Assembly: GCA_959347315.1 (NCBI GenBank)
Contig: OY365810.1
Span: 28,758,924 to 28,822,923 of the forward strand
Direction of reading: 5' to 3'
From: Bimastos eiseni
Taxonomy: Eukaryota; Annelida; Clitellata; Crassiclitellata; Lumbricidae
Length of the DNA: 64,000 nt
Shown: piece by piece, positions 42,487 to 56,660 of the stretch
Numbering within the stretch: the first letter of the stretch is position 1
Layout: every line of letters begins with the position of its first letter
Program-made: the position numbers and the translations under genes
The notes under the pieces: model-generated
Databases searched by the model: none
Told to the model about the DNA's origin: nothing
Seen by the model: only the letters and a program-made list of their open reading frames with translations

Positions 42487-43968
42487 AATCCAGTAACTCG
42501 CCGTCTTAGCAATGGATGAACAAATGAAATCGCACTGGGTTGAGTATCGTTCTCCTTTCACTGGATAGGATACCGAAAAACGAAACGAATAGTTCACAAA
42601 TAACTTAAACATACAACCAAATAACTCTGAAAGTTTGGGTCTTAACTTTTACAATAGTGCTGGCCTATATAAATAACTAATTCTAAAAGCTTATCACATC
42701 TATTATGATTATTTCTTTATTGCGTCTCACAGACGTTCTAACATATCATCGCACCCCTCGGGAATAGGAAAATCCATTTGAAGCAGTTCAAGTTTTGATT
42801 CATAACTCTGAATCAATTATTAAAAAACAGTATCGCTATTAATGTATCTCGAACACGCAAATATTATATTTACCTTGGAAGATTTTTTTAGTTCCTACTA
42901 GCTGGTGGGTGTCGACGATTATTGGAACAGCCAGCGCACGACCACCCAAGTATGGCACAGAAGTCTCGAAAACTGACGCAACAGCAAAGGATTCATTTAG
43001 CGCCAATATTTGTGTTTTTACGTATTGTAATTTGTCTAATATAAGTATGGCTGTTATAGTTATATCAGTAGGGTTTCGGTGTTTGAAGAACGAAATGCTT
43101 GCGATCAGACACCGGTCAAACATTTTTTAAAGTAGAAATGTGTGAATAATTATGAATTATGTTCTTAGAATCTTTGGTTTATTTAATCTTCTAATACGAC
43201 AAAAATGTTCTGAAAACGTGTAGTTTGACTTCTGCTTGGGTTTGTCTTTCTTATTTATATTAAAAAGTCTCGTTAATTTTTTCGAGAACTTGACGAAATA
43301 ACCTGCTGATTCCATGTTAGCCTCAGAGACAAGCTATTGCCTTTTGTTTTAATTGGTAAAAGTAATCAAGCTATGTTTACTAATATAAAACTATCTGATT
43401 ATTTATTACGGCTGGCCGCGTGTGTTTTATCTGCGTGCATTTGCTATCTCTTGGAGAATAAATGTGTTTTGTAGAAATATATTCCTAAATTGACAAATCG
43501 ATGTAAGGGTCATTACGGACGCTCAAATTTTGGGATCCATCCCATTACTATTGCGATAATGTATGCTATTGTGTAGGCCTATGTATTGTTAAAGTAAACA
43601 GACCTACTGTAAACTCGGGCAGTGCCACTGTGCCAGTCCCAAGCCTGGGATTGCTGGAAAGAATATGACATGGCGACGCTAATGATCCTTGTTGTCACAG
43701 AGTTGTCTCTGAAACAGTGAAATTACTAAGTAGGGCCCATAGTATAGGCCTACTATTGTTAAAGTAATAAGTTAGTGCTTTGGAATTGAGATAGTGTTTG
43801 ATTAATTCTCAGATTACTTAAAACAACTATTTGGTATATTTTATTAGCTGGAGCACGGAGCCATGCAACGGTATGCATAATGATGTATATTTTACGGGAT
43901 AGGTGCTGTGCATTGCTGCCCTACAGTTAAATTCTACTACTGTAATGACTTGTTATTACTTGTTGTAA

Positions 43969-44063
43969 TTATATATACATATATATATATTATATAATTA
44001 TGATTTTATATGTTATTACTTTTTATAATTAGATATATAAATATATATATATACTGGTATATT
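43969..44063. repeat. TA-rich microsatellite
   Basis: Interrupted TATATA runs. Confidence 0.9.
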
Positions 44064-44079
44064 ATATATTTGTTTATTC

Positions 44080-44297
44080 TGAAATTTGATATCACCCTTC
44101 TTCCAACATCTGCTGCTCAGAAGTGCACATGACTCTATGGTGCAATTGCAGCTGTACTGCAGAGCAATTGTGTGTGAAGGACTTGCTCAAGGTCCCTACT
44201 CAGTGACTGACACCTCGGACGAGAGTCAAACCCGCTCACTCAGCGCACACTGAGTGTTACAGGCCGACCACTCTAACCGATCAGCCTCTGTTTCGCA
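44080..44297 (-). mobile_element. tRNA-derived SINE with CORE-like domain, copy 2
   Basis: On the minus strand: TGATCGGTTAGAGTGGTCGG (A box region), GCGGGTTTGACTCTC (B box), GGGACCTTGAGCAAGTCCTT, and the tail GATATCAAATTTCAGAAT. It aligns along its full length with 18945-19155. Confidence 0.75.
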
Positions 44298-44596
44298 CAA
44301 TATATATTATGAAGGCTACAATGGCAACAGCATTAACTACTTAAAAGATCTTAAATACGTAACTCTGAGGGATAATATATCATTCAAAGTTTTGAAATGT
44401 AAGAATAACAATGGTGGTGAAAGATGTTGGGAGTGTGATGATGGTGCAACCATGGTTATGAAATAGACTGCATTTTTTAAACTTATGACATGTGACCAGG
44501 CATGTGACTATTACCTCTCCTCTACCATCTGATCTTATCGATGTGTATGGCCAGTGTATTCATTTTATAGCTGAGTTTACAAGGAGCACAGGAGGA

Positions 44597-44705
44597 GCAA
44601 TAAAGCTCTAAAACCTTTTCTGCTTTGATGGGGCTTTGAACCTCTGACCTTTGTGTTGGCTGTCTGCCTTACTATCCACTGGGCTCTTTTACACCCCGTG
44701 ACATT
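44597..44705 (-). mobile_element. tRNA-like SINE head (second family), copy 2
   Basis: Minus strand: CCCAGTGGATAGTAAGGCAG (A-box-like), CAGAGGTTCAAAGCCCC (B-box-like), then ATCAAAGCAGAAA, matching the order seen at 30045-30105. Confidence 0.5.
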
Positions 44706-45397
44706 AGTTTTAGGTGGTTAAACAAATTTTGTCAACGAGTTTTTTTGGATTAATTTCCATTCTATTTTCAGACAGCAATCACATTCAGTGCAAAAAGATG
44801 TTAAAACCATTGCAATAGTCTCTACATGTACTTGTGAGGCTTTATGAGCGCTTGGTGAATGTGGATTGGGGTGAGTTGGTAGAGAGGGGTGTAGGAGAGG
44901 TGATGCTGGGGAGTGAGGAAACGGGAGGGTTTAAATGCTGATACAAGGCTTCTGTTGCAAAGAGTAGCAGCTGATAATTGCCCTGTTGGCTGTATATCCT
45001 TTATTGCTGATTACTGTTATTTTGCAGTGGGCTCCTAGAGGTTTTCAATCACACGAGTTGTCTATCTCCTGGGAACACTGATCTTCGGCAGCAGCCTGAT
45101 AGATGCCAGCTGGCAGTTAGTGTCTTCAGCAGACTGGCCACTGAATTCTCAGCACATGGTTCTGCCTTCTGAAAGCCTTGCAGGATGTGTGTATCTGACT
45201 TATTGTAATCCTGCCTTACATCTGGGCTTTCATTTCTAGCCTTGTGTCGGATAAACAAGCAGGGCTGTTATGCTAAGCATGCCCTTATAATGTTAAAATA
45301 TTTAGTCTTTACTGGCATACCGCATGTGCTTCATGCGTGGGAGGTTATTGTTTTCTCATCACTTCACCATACACAGAAGGATAATTTGCAGTAGAAT

Positions 45398-45415
45398 ATG
45401 TCGTTTACTGAAGTG
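45398..45415 (+). CDS. Receptor exon 1 (start)
   Basis: Six codons, MSFTEV, followed by GTAAGT in phase 0. Chosen because it joins in phase to the hydrophobic exon 2. No other nearby ATG does so. Confidence 0.6.
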
Positions 45416-48400
45416 GTAAGTACTATTGTGATACTGTTTGTGATGTAATTTGTGGAATTTAGAGACACTTTGATTCATAATTGCAGGAGACATAAATATG
45501 ATATTCTGTAATGAACATGTTAGACTCAATACTTTTGAAGTTTTAAGAATATTTGGGTTAGGTTCTAATCAAACATTGACTTAGTCTGAATGTGATTTCA
45601 TTTTGCATCTCAAAGTTGTGTTCTGCTAAAGTATCGTTTTGCATTTTACAGAAATGGTGATATTACTTTTATAACTTAGAGTTATTATCATTATTATGTC
45701 TATGTGCAAATATGAGTATTTGTCTAAATGTTTCCTAAATCTGCTAGCTTGATTCAGAAGTGCTTGATTATTTTTCTGCCTAAGGGCCTGGAATTCTCTG
45801 CCTAGGGCCCAAAATTTCTGTAAGTGATTAAATGATCGAAGTCCTGCAGAATAACATATGGATGTTTCATATGGATTTGGCTGCAGGTTAATGGGTTTGA
45901 GAGCATACGTTGCCACAAATTCATCATCCACATTTCTGCCATCTTTGTCATCATTCTCTTGGTCATGGCGTTTGGTGTGGCCTTGCCACCACAACAAAGT
46001 AAGTGTGGAATTTTCAATTCATACACAAAGAGGCCCATGCATGCTTAAATTTGTCACATTCAGATTGATTCAAACCATTCTTTAACAAATCTTGTAATGT
46101 CTTCAGAAAACATGCGTGAGGTCATTTCACTTGGAGTAAATATATTCACACTGATGTTGTTTTTTGGAAACTTCACTATGAATGCATGAAGTTAGGTAAT
46201 AAATAAGTTGCAAAGCGACATATTAGTGCATAGGTTTAATAACAAGCTGTTGTCTATGGCATTTGGTCTTTACTCCATTCAGTAGAGTGAGTAGACCTAC
46301 ATTCAGCTAAATGATAGTTCAACCTTGAGACCACACTTATGAGAAGTTAACTGTTTTATTGGGACTTCTATTTCTAATTTGCTTTGTTTAGCTTTAACTT
46401 TTTGTCAATGCCTAGGATGTAAATAAGTGCCTGAAAACTTATTTGCTGACAATTACTGCTTAAAATTTTGTGTAAACTATTGATTAGCATTCGAATGCTT
46501 CTGAATAGGCAGTTTGACAAGGGCATTATATAAAATAATGATTATAATAATAAAAATAAGGATAATAGAATCAGAGGCTGTACTGTTTACCCTTTAATCC
46601 AACATTAAAGCACACATATCTTTTCTGCTCAAAAACATAACATGATAGAAGTTTTGTGTGCATTTGGCCCTTGGGTTTTAAGTGGAATGTAACATTGGTC
46701 ACAAGAAAATAAGCAGATGAGTGAGACTTTCTAATCATAAAAATTACAGAAAATCTTAATGATGGCTAAATAATTAATATGAATCAGTAAAATTACCAAA
46801 ATGCTCTAAAAACTAACAGCATGTATTTGATAAATTGTAATGAGAATGTATACTTTTCAGATAGCTATCCAATTCCGAGGAGGCCAAGGGCTTTTGTGAC
46901 TCACTACCGTGATGAAACTTTGACAGATTATGTAGTTTCTGTGCATTTCCGATGGTTATCTCCAGTTTCTGTAGAAAACTTCTTGCTCGTGTCCTACAAT
47001 GTAATGATGTCCAACATGACAAACATGTGGCTGTCTAACGAATCTGTTCCCAATAATCATTTGGATTACAAATTGGAACCGGCACCAAAAAATGTGATAC
47101 TCTACTTCAAGGTTTGGTTTTCCATTTCACTTTTCTATCTTGCACTCTTGACTTTGACTTTGGATTGACGCAGACATTACTTTTTATGATCTGCTCTGCC
47201 TTTACAAAGAAACAATGCTGGGATAAATTTTACTGACTTGACATGTTTCATTTAATTTTATTGAGAAGTTAATGACTGATCTGATAGTTTTATGTTAGCT
47301 TTAAATTATGAATCAATCCAAAGGCCTTAATTTCTTAACTTTCTTAACGTTGACTGCTAGGGACGTGTATACACGTCTCAAATTTGGTTTGCTGGGACAC
47401 TACAGACGTGTATACACGTCCCATAAGTAACTGCTGCTCAGAGGTTATTCAGGGTGGCAGTAATAATTCCTATTGCGTATAAGTGATAGTAGACATGTGC
47501 TGCTATGCACTGAATGCATGTAAGATTATTCTAGACTATTTTTGGCACTGTCAGAGTGACTACAAACAGAATGAATGATGTGTCTCTGTTGACGTTGGCC
47601 ATTTTAGTTTTTACACATTGTAAGTATTATTTCCTACATCGTGTCTTGCGGTAAACAAAATAAATGAAACAAAATAGTATGTGAAAAAGAATGGGTATTT
47701 GTCAGGATATTAGGATATTGTCAGGATAGTTGGAAGGATATGCAGAATTTATTTTACATAGCGCTTGTAGAAATGGTGGTTGCTAGATTGTGTGGCATGC
47801 TAACAAGAGTAAATTTGCTAGGGCTGTAGCTTAGTCTTTCTTTGAACTGTTTACGGCTCATGAGGTGATTTTTTGCACTCTTCTCACGAATCTGATATTA
47901 ACTGCAACCAAGGAGGGACCTTGCAAGAAGGGTGTGGTTTATACCAAGCCTCAAAGACGCAACGAAACATGTATTTTCTGCAACTTTTGTTCCTCGGAGC
48001 CTACTCTCTGTCCATAACAATGCTTCAAACAGTTTCAAACTCAGAATCAATATTCTAGTCCCCTACAGTGTGGCAATTACACAAATGCACAAAAGGAAGT
48101 TATTTTATTATTCTTCAACCAAAAGAATCCAAAAAAACATGAAATGCAAAATTTCTAAATTTTAGGCTTATGCCTGTATTTGCCGCGCCTGGCTAATAAA
48201 TGAGTCAGCAGTCAAAGTGTTAAGCATGTATCTTATTATAATTAGCCTAAAGCCAACTTATATGCCTATGCACACATAAGTCATGCCTACATGTAATAGG
48301 CCAGACTTAAAATATCAGTTGCATAATGGCAGGTTGAGTTAGAAAGTGATACCACAGAAACCCTTATGCCAATCCATTGGCCAAAGCATTTATTGTCGTA

Positions 48401-51400
48401 CGAATAATGAAGTTTATGATAATGAGTATCACGCACTGCCGTCAGTAATAGTGATGATTTTAACACATTCAAGACTTTCCAATGATACCTGTTTTATGCA
48501 TTTCAGAACTTTTGTGCCTTTTGTTCATTTTGATTTTGTGTTTGGTCATGAAAATAGGTAAGAGCATGTTCCAGGTCCGTTTGTGGACAATACACTGACC
48601 TCGTGATGACCAACACCGCAGGTGAGTAGGTCTACAAATCACTCATGTTAATTATGACAAGATGCAACTGCCCTCTTTATGCAGACTTAAAATATCTAAA
48701 TTAATAGTTACAGGTTAGGAGTTGAAAAGTTAAGAAGCTAATTAATTTTTTACACATTATTTTAGGCAGTAATTGTTTGAAAAAGAGATTCCATAGGTTA
48801 GACTGTGCACATTGAAGCGAGATAAATGTTAAGAGCCATACGTAAATTTTCAGTGTGCAGCGAAAGAGAGACTTGGCATGAGAGTCAAGAACATGAGGAG
48901 GTAGAGTGTTACGATAGTTATTTGGAACTGTGGATGACTAGCAAGAATTTGAAGGAGTACATACCACCTATAGATGCTGGTGGGAGACATGAGCAGACTG
49001 TAATTGACACAAGAAGGTGTACCATGGGAGATAAGGAGGATGGCAAATAGATTCCATTGGTCATATTGAATTGGATTGTTGAATCATTAATTATCGGGAA
49101 TTAATTATTAGAAAGGCTAAAAGATGAAAGCATGAGTGCATATATGATTAATATGCTGTTGCACTTGAACTGTGTTGGTGTAAGTGTTCCTGCGGTAGTA
49201 CTGTTTCAGATGATATTATGGCAGGTTGATTCTTGTGATAATCGGTGTGTAAACAACATTCATATACAGGAGCTGGCTGGCTATCATTTAGATGTATAAT
49301 AATCGGGTTATTTGTCATCTAATTTGTATGTATTAGCAAATGTATAAGAGCAGAATGCAATTCATTAGAATGATAAATTCAATCCAATTTTCATGTTGCG
49401 TAGTGCAAGTACTTCCCAACCTGTGGTCCATGGACCAGGTGCCAGTCTGCTGCAAACCCTCAGTTGCCAGTCTGCAAAGTAAATCAAGAAAACAAATATT
49501 TTTAAAGTAACAGCAAAAAACACTCACAAGGCTATTAATTTAGATGCCAATATAAATATGCATTTAACTAAATTTTACTATACTTAAGGTGATTTTAAAT
49601 TAAAAATAATTAAGACGCTGGGCACCAGTTCGGCTGTAATAGAAAAATTGTCCTACGGTTTTTCACATTGAAAAGTTGGGAGGCACTGCTGTAGTCTACA
49701 CACCTGGAATGAATGTTTAAGGAAAGCTGATGAGCAGGTTGATAGGCCATCTGTTGCTCCTCATCACTGGATTTTGTTTGATTTTTAGTGGAAAATCCTC
49801 CTCCAAAAGTTCTAATTATTGAACCAGAATTGGCAAAGGTTTATCTTCCAGACACCGAGAGTCTTGTTCCATTTATGTCCGAGGCGATTGCTGCTCTGAC
49901 TTTAATCACCTTCGATGACACTGTCTACTGGATTAGTGCCAAAACTAGAGAACTTCGTGAGGAAACAGGGATATCATTGGTCAGTTCTTTTTTTAGCTAT
50001 TTTAAACTATTTGTAGCTTTTTGTCATACCTTATCACTTATGCTATTCTGGTTTCATAGTAGCATTCAAAACTGTGTCAATTACTGGCATTGCCAGTCAG
50101 TAGAGACAGGTAAGTGATATGAGCATTGTGTTTCTGAATCTGCTCATGAGCCTGTTGAATACTGATGGATAACAGATGTATCGGTTTTTCGATCCCGGAT
50201 TGTGTTGATATATCACATTTCATATATCAGTTCTTGGCAGCATGCTTGGCTTAGTGGCACCTGTACTGGAGCATTGAATGATTGTTCTTTGAACTGTTAG
50301 TACTACATTGAAATCAGCTGACCTATCTCTGTTCAATGGTCACTCTTCAATGCTACTTTGTCCTTAAGCAAACGTACACATATACATGCATACATTTTGT
50401 GCTGCTTGAAGTGAGCTGGTATAAGTCTCCCTTAGTTGGTCATTGTTAGGGCCCATGGTTTATGCGATTTCGCATTTTTTTGCATAAATTGGTGGTTTTC
50501 GCATAAATTCCTAAATGGAAAATGTTCACAAATTATGGCGTAAAGTTCAGAAATTTCGGTTAGTGTCAATATAATTGGCTTGTCCGGGCTATTATTAGCG
50601 TATAGGGGCTATAGTTTACCGACCAGACGACGTAATTTTTTATGACTAGGACCTGTGGTTTATGCGATTATGCGGTTTTTTTTTAATAAATGTTTTTGCA
50701 TCATCCATGGGTCACGGGTATCTAGTCATTGTATAAGGTACAGTTGCTTAGCTTCAACAGTTGATCTTTGAATACAGGAATAAATGAATAAATGTTGAGA
50801 TAATAAATGATTTTGATTTATGGTTTTGTTCAGAAAACTTTGGCTACTTTGAAAAACGAAGCCTTCAACATGGTTGTGGACTGGATTGGCCGATACCTTT
50901 TCTGGCTAGAGAGATCCAATCAATGCAGTTACATAAAAAAATATGACCTGAGTCGATCAAGTGAACCAGTCACAGTGACGTTCGTATGTGATTTCATTAA
51001 TGGAACCATTCACTACATTCAGGTGGATCCATTCCACAGGTTTGAAACATTTGTTTTTTCTAATTATTATTATTATTATCATGTTGCTTTTATTCTCTTC
51101 TTGTTTTGTTTATGTTTTGTTTACCATGACCTTTCCAAGTCCCTTGAAGTTTGCAATTGGAAATTACAGATTGTGGAGTCATATTTAAATACTGTAATAT
51201 TTGTGATTGTATCATTACATGTGAGCTGTCAGGATATGCTATATGAATTAAATTTTCCTGTTGTTGCATCTTTATTTATATCTAACTCCATTTCAGATGT
51301 TTTTATTTATTCGTTGCAGTGCATTATACTACACTCAGAGTCAGTCTAACAAGTCAGCTGTCAGCCTTGTCAAGTATCGTTACAATGTACAGGAAGTGGA

Positions 51401-54400
51401 AGTCATTATGGGATCGGTGGATTACTCATCAAGAGATTGTATCTGTTCACAGATAACTCTGCTTCCTATTTTTACTGTTGATCCAAGATCTAATGAAGCC
51501 AACAACATCAGTATCTATGTGGTTGATTCAGCCAAGTGGGACATATGGGGGTTGGATAATGATGGTCACTACTGCTATCTTATTCATAATTCATCCCTTG
51601 TGTTTGAATCCAGATTAGGTAAACATCCTATCCTTTATGCGATACCTTTCCTAACATGAATAGTCTTCCATTTAAAGTTGTCACCTTTTCTAAAGCAGCA
51701 GTTTTGTCATTAATAATAGCGTACATCAATAATGTAATAGGCCTGTATTGTCTTCACCATTACATCAGAATCACCAGTGCTTGAATAAATATGATTAAAT
51801 TAAATGTGTAGATTAGAAACTATGAAAATGCTAACTAATCTTTAAAAAATTTAATTTTGTCCTGCTATTTTTATTATTATTAATATTTGGTATATTATAC
51901 ATGAGATCAAATGATAATGGATTAGTTGCAGCAAAGTGTTGTTAAAGTAGTGTTGGCTATAAAGTTGCATGAATAGGATTACGAAAACGAATGAAAACGA
52001 TCCTGGCATGGCAATCTCAGCACAACTCTGGGTCAGACTATATGCGTTGTTGCTTGTAACTGTTTTTATAAATGTTTTACAGCATTATTAGACTTAAATA
52101 ACCATAACTAAGTGTTTTTTTATTGCTCCAAAATAACAATCACGGGTACAAGGAGTTAATAATTTGCTAGGAGTCAATAGGGTCTAATAGAAATTCTTAA
52201 TGGACACTAGAGTCCTGTAATCAGGGTCAACCTTACAATAGATTGGTAGTTATAGCCAGTCAGGTATAAAAATACATTAACATTTAGTATGAAATTTAAC
52301 TTGTTAGCTATTACATAGAATCATATTAAAAGAATATATATACACACATTTAGACAATTTATTGACTAATCAAATAATTTCACAATTTTATTTTAAATTA
52401 ATGAAGAATATTTAGAGAGTGCAATTGATGTTACATATACAAGGTGAACCTTTATTGTAGGATTTCCTCCCAGGTCACTGACGGTCGATCACAATCGATT
52501 ATACTGGATCGGTGATCAATCCCAAAGTATTTTGTACAGCATCAATAAGTACACTGGAAAGGGATTTCTTGCAGAATTCATGATTGCTGAATCGATGTCT
52601 TTCATTCTGGGATACAATGTTTTGCCACTACCTGGTAAATTTATCACATTAGCTGTGGTCAGGTTTTGTGCTATCACAGCTATTTCTGATAGGCAGTTAC
52701 TGATGTACCTAGTGTGGGTGTACTGGCAATTAGGATATGAAATCGTAAATTGCCAAACTTCTAAAGTGCCACTCAAAAGCCAGGCGCAGGGCACCAGCTT
52801 ATTTACGAGCACTATGCGTATATTGTGGGGAAACAGCACAAATTATGATATGTATGCCAGTATGCATGACTCTGTATGAAACTGAGCTAATTAGTAGTCA
52901 GTTATACATGGTTATATTATTCAGATATGGGGGAAAGGAGCAGGAAAGGGCATGGGAGAGGGGAGGGGCACCAAATTTTACCATCCTTGGACAGCCAAAC
53001 ATCCAGTTCATAAGTAGTTAATTATTAAAACTTTTTTTGCTAACAGTCCTTGTTATAATATATTTCACACACACGAGCATGTATTATAAATAGCATATTT
53101 AACTGATAGATATGCACATGCTACAGTGCCTGAGAAAACTCTCTTAAATTTTTTAAAGAATGTCTGATTTTGATGCTGAACTGAATTTAATTAAAATTGC
53201 TGGCACATGTATTTCTATATCAACTAGTAAAGCCATTAACATTTTTGAAAATATAGATCTGTTCACCGCTACTTTTGTAAGCTAAGGTTTACAATAAATG
53301 CGACCCAACATATTTTACTGTACCTAATAAATTACAGAATTAGTTCATATTATGTATAGTAATTGGTCTATAGGGCAATCATTGCCTCTTAGACTGCCAT
53401 CCATAAAACCTCTATTATAAATCTGGTTAGGATGAATATTCATTTGACTTTGTCATGAGTGGTCTCAACTCGATAAATATTTCAATTTTATGTAACTTTT
53501 CTTACAGACCAATTACAAAGGCTCATAGACAATTCTTAGTTTCTTAATAATTATGTGTAATTTAAAAATGTTACATTGTAGGAAGAGATTGTCTAGTTTT
53601 GCAGAGCTTCAACTATTCAATTTCACTTTTGAATGCTACTTCCAGCAGTTTCACACTTCGATTCCATGTGTCAACATCTCCTCTGCAGAGTTGTGGGGAT
53701 TTGTCGTTACCTTCTGTTTTTTATGTTCTGGAATATTCTGAAATGGATTCCAACGAATCCAAAGTCACCGAGGTAAGTGCTGTAGTGAGTCATGATAATA
53801 TTATGTTCAAAACAATTTCTTACTTGTCAATCAGTCAAATAATTGCTTGCTTGATCGCAGTTACTGACTTGCTCCTTTGCTCATGTAATTACTTGCTCAC
53901 TCAGTAATTACTGAGTTGCTTGCTCAGACATTCACTCGGTGATTCTTCGATTTGCTCACTCATTCATGCACTCGTTAATTCGTTTATTTTCTTTGACTTC
54001 TCTATACGCTAACAATCAGTGTTATTTTGTCTGTATTACCATGATCATGTTTTGTTTCTGTTCTATATTACTCTGTTATATTAATCAGTGCAAGAGTTTT
54101 AAGTGCTGGTGCTAAACCAAAGGCTGCAATGTGTCATATACATGGTCATTCCTTTTCTGTGTGGTGTAAAGTAACGTCATGTAAGTAATTAACCTTCTAA
54201 TATCGTAGCCGTATGTACATTGTTTTCAGCATATCTATGAGACAGAAGACATTGTCTTGACTGGGCTTAAACCCTACACATTCTATAACATAAGCATTGG
54301 TGCAAGCAACTACTTTGTCAGTCTTTGGAAGAACCGTTCAATGAGTCCATCTGTTCTTCTCCAGACGAAATCAGGCAGTACGTTTACAGATATTATTACA

Positions 54401-56511
54401 TTAATTGATTGTTTACTGATTTCGTCATTTAACTGTTCACCTTGCAACTTTTGGACTACCTTCTTGACATCTGGCTATAAAGCACTCCAGATATTCGACT
54501 ACCCATTGTGTGGGTATTTCATCTAAGCAGGTGTTTAATCTAAGAGAGCAATGCTGGTATTTCGTGAAGGGTGGTGCATGTGTGCTGCAGTTTTCAAATG
54601 TGCTCTAATAGACTTAGTTCCCATTGTTTAGAACAATAATTCGGTTCACCTGTTATGCAATACTGTGTTATCCATGTCCCACTTACACATAAACTGATAC
54701 AGTGCAAATGTGCAATCATGTGCTATGTAAATGTTAGAATGCCATTATTTGAAGTACTTGTGACATACTGTTCTTGAAACATTCCAAACTATAGTTTCAA
54801 CTCATTTTTGCCCGATACAACCCATGAGATGATGTTTGCATATATACCTCCTATGCAAAATGAGCGCATGATTAAATAGAACGATCTGCCTCCTGAATTC
54901 TGCACTTTTTCTGTTCCTCCGCCATCATGGCCAATCGCCCACCATCATCTGACTCGGGCTCTTCTGTTCCTCACCCACTTGGAACTAAAGTCTGACTACT
55001 TCAAGAACTGTTGCCCGATTCACCTGATTATCCACTGTCCAATTCCATACCAATGCTCTACCTAAACAACATCTGCCTTAACAGCTACTCGGCCTCCTCT
55101 GACCCTCTTGAACTCGTACCTCTTGCGGACAACCCCTATGACTTGACTCGTGAATTATCTGGTGCCCTGTGATTGACTGGGGAGTGGCACTTTAGAAATT
55201 TAGAGATTATGATTATATTATCAGACCTTTAATTTGTCATTTACTATCATAATATACTGCATGATATGTGGATATATCGTTTCTCTTGTTTCAGTTCCTT
55301 CTTCGCCGCGAAATGTAACGGTTTCTGTTCTCACAGCAAGTGCAGTTTCAGTCCAGTGGCATGTACCAAGTGAACCTCATGGAAATCTGAGTGAAATCAC
55401 TTATGCTATTCAATGGACTGGTACTAATCTTTCCTATGGGTTACAGTCTAATGGTACCGTGTGGGTTCAGAGGCCTGGACATTGGAAATTCATAACAGAA
55501 GCAGTTCAAGGACTTTTTGACTCCCAGATTTATCAGCTTAAGGTAGTGGTAAACGTTTCGGCAATCATGATGCTTTTCATGATATCATTTTAATGAATCA
55601 CTTGGAATTTTGAAATCCAATTCTTTGTCAGAAGCAGTGAATTAGCTGTTGTATTGATTTACTCTTATTTAAAATGAACTTAAGCTGTTTGTAAAACGTA
55701 CTACAGTGTTTATAAAATTTACTAAGGTGCAGGCCCTTAACCAGCGGGGCAGGTCAAAATTATTTTGAACAGGCATAAATTATTCCTGGACTTGATTGGA
55801 TATTTTGCTGAAAGAATAGCAGTTCATCATAATTGACACAATAGTATGTGTCAAATGTGATATGACATATAATCCAATCCTCCCATCATCTGAAGTTAAC
55901 AGTTTTGTTGTTTGTATCATTGCATGTAAAACAAAACTGTTATAAATGTGATCAAAACCTATAGATCATTAGGTGTAGAGTAGGGACATAGCTGTCGAAC
56001 TCGTGTGCTCATAGCGTTGAGCGGTCATGACTTCCAAGCGTGAATGCTTCCTTTATTTCTGGCTAACGGTTTGCTTAGGTGTTTCTTTACCACTGTTGTT
56101 TTGTTAGAACAGTGTGCATTAGTGTATAATGAGTTGTAAAATAAATAGCAATATTTAAAGCCCAAGGTTTGAGAGGCATGGTCTAATGAATACCTGCCCT
56201 CTGCTAGCTAACAATCAGATCTCCCCAAAGCATCTCATCCTCCTGGGGTACAATCTTAACCAAATGGACCACTGTGGTCAGTCTTTCTGAATAGGCTCAA
56301 ATGGGTCAAGTAGACAGCTGAGGGAAATGCACTGGAAATAACAATTGAAACAATGATCCGGCTTCATAGTAGTCCTTGTAATTATATGCATCTACACACC
56401 TGTACTTGATATGCCACTCATATGCCTTGGTGCCTGTATTTGTGCCTGTGTTTGTTGTGGAACAGATATAATATTAGTATAGTTTCATCCCCTATGTATA
56501 GCACAGCACAG

Positions 56512-56551
<40 letters not shown>

Positions 56552-56588
56552 TACTTATATATATACACATGTATTCTATACATGTATA

Positions 56589-56660
<72 letters not shown>

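Larger units (their letters stand above)
42487..45397. promoter_or_regulatory. Divergent intergenic region between SUFU and the receptor gene
   Basis: 2.9 kb between two genes transcribed apart, so it should hold both promoters. The region also contains a TA-rich block (43969-44063), a SINE of family 1 (44080-44297) and a SINE-like segment of family 2 (44597-44705). The remaining DNA shows no feature I can name. The regulatory role is inferred from orientation. Confidence 0.45.
47112..49788. other. Receptor intron(s) with a likely missed exon
   Basis: Exon 3 leaves in phase 0 and the next certain exon enters in phase 1, so at least one exon is unplaced. A candidate at 48487-48537 (after GCATTTCAG, before GTAAGA) reads [17 protein letters not shown], like the end of an FN3 domain. 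Its phase fits neither neighbour without a further exon. The interval also holds a piggyBac remnant, a hAT-like MITE and an unexplained open frame at 48826-49050. Confidence 0.5.

Noticed and set aside
42487..42612. Upstream SUFU start adding 42 residues
   Set aside because: The added residues have no SUFU similarity, and the MASG start agrees with the family length.
48487..48537. Receptor exon reading [17 protein letters not shown]
   Set aside because: Good splice sites, but its phase fits neither flanking exon without another unseen exon, so it is not listed as an exon.
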